Source: Chromera velia
Lineage: Eukaryota; Sar; Chromeraceae
NCBI GenBank assembly: GCA_018398765.1
Contig: JAHBMJ010004107.1
Coordinates: forward strand, 1 to 32,123
Direction: 5' to 3'
DNA: 32,123 nt
The position numbers and the translations under genes were made by a program. Within the stretch, counting starts at the first letter, position 1. Every line of letters starts with the position of its first letter. The notes below the pieces were generated by a model. The model had not been told where the DNA came from. It saw nothing but the letters and a program-made list of their open reading frames with translations, and made no database searches. Below are positions 31,799 through 32,123 of the stretch, one piece after another.

Positions 31799-32123
31799 CT
31801 TTCTATCTTTCTCTGCCCGTTCTGTGTCGCTAGAGCAAGAAAGGGCGGAACACTTTTCCGTGCGAAGCAGGCAACTTTCGCCTTTGCACAACGCCAAACC
31901 GGCGGACCAAGCAAAAAAAAAGAAGCGTCAGAGATGAAGTAATTTTAATTTGACTTGGACCCTTCGCGCGGTCACTTCAGACAAAACGGAAATGGTGCAG
32001 CACACACGCTGAAGCATAAGTGGAGCCTTCCCACTGCCTTGTGAACAATGCGAAATCTCAGAAGAAAGAGAATTCCATTGATCCGGCCACCCCCGAGACA
32101 AAACAGCTAGGAGACTGCACTGA
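31799..32123. other. 5' flank of the KOW/helical-repeat gene
   Basis: Upstream (minus sense) of the ATG at 31798. The frame stays open without an ATG for about 100 bases beyond it, so a 5'-UTR or an upstream exon lies here. No TATA-like element or second gene was recognised. Confidence 0.4.

Noticed and set aside
1..32123. tRNA, rRNA or other conserved non-coding RNA genes
   Set aside because: Looked for T-loop (GTTCRA) and conserved rRNA words on both strands by eye and found none in a convincing context; a tRNAscan or Infernal run would settle this.

Overview
The window looks like nuclear DNA of a unicellular eukaryote, most likely a photosynthetic alveolate close to Chromera (a chromerid); the lineage call is an inference from style and content. 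Genes are split into many short exons by GT-AG introns packed with microsatellites, codon use is GC-rich, and there are no bacterial operon signals. One gene is a hybrid histidine kinase (apicomplexan parasites lack these; free-living algae and relatives keep them). Another carries helical repeats of the octotricopeptide/heptatricopeptide (OPR/HPR) type that are expanded in organelle RNA metabolism of algae and alveolates. A 28-base run of N in a poly-C tract shows this is a draft assembly. Layout: 1-2383 (minus) is the 5' part of a gene for a His-, Gln- and Ala-rich low-complexity protein that runs off the left edge. 2391-7500 has no intact gene; it holds a decayed Ty1/copia-type reverse transcriptase/RNase H fragment (minus, 3959-4700) and two adjacent hairpins. 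8439-10775 (plus) is a four-exon gene for a small acidic protein with a C-terminal coiled coil. 10776-15690 is repeat-rich: a diverged direct duplication, a decayed minus-strand gene with 81-bp (27-residue) proline-rich tandem repeats, three copies of a short dispersed repeat, a foldback transposon-like element with TA flanks (14584-15120) and an AGTC microsatellite. 15710-20207 (minus) is the membrane-bound hybrid histidine kinase. 20303-21502 is AT-rich intergenic DNA. 21503-31798 (minus) reads as one 14-exon gene whose 13 junctions all keep frame (4464 coding bases, 1487 residues): a signal/transit-like N-terminus, a KOW motif, a long acidic region, an array of OPR/HPR-like helical repeats and a Lys-rich tail. 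The KOW plus helical-repeat fusion is the most interesting gene product here. At the DNA scale, the most interesting pattern is that several introns begin with a 5' splice site (GTCAGT) that is itself the first unit of a GTCA or GTCG tandem repeat. The genes show no sign of working as one pathway; two of the three large minus-strand genes have plausible membrane or organelle roles (signalling; organelle RNA metabolism), both by inference.
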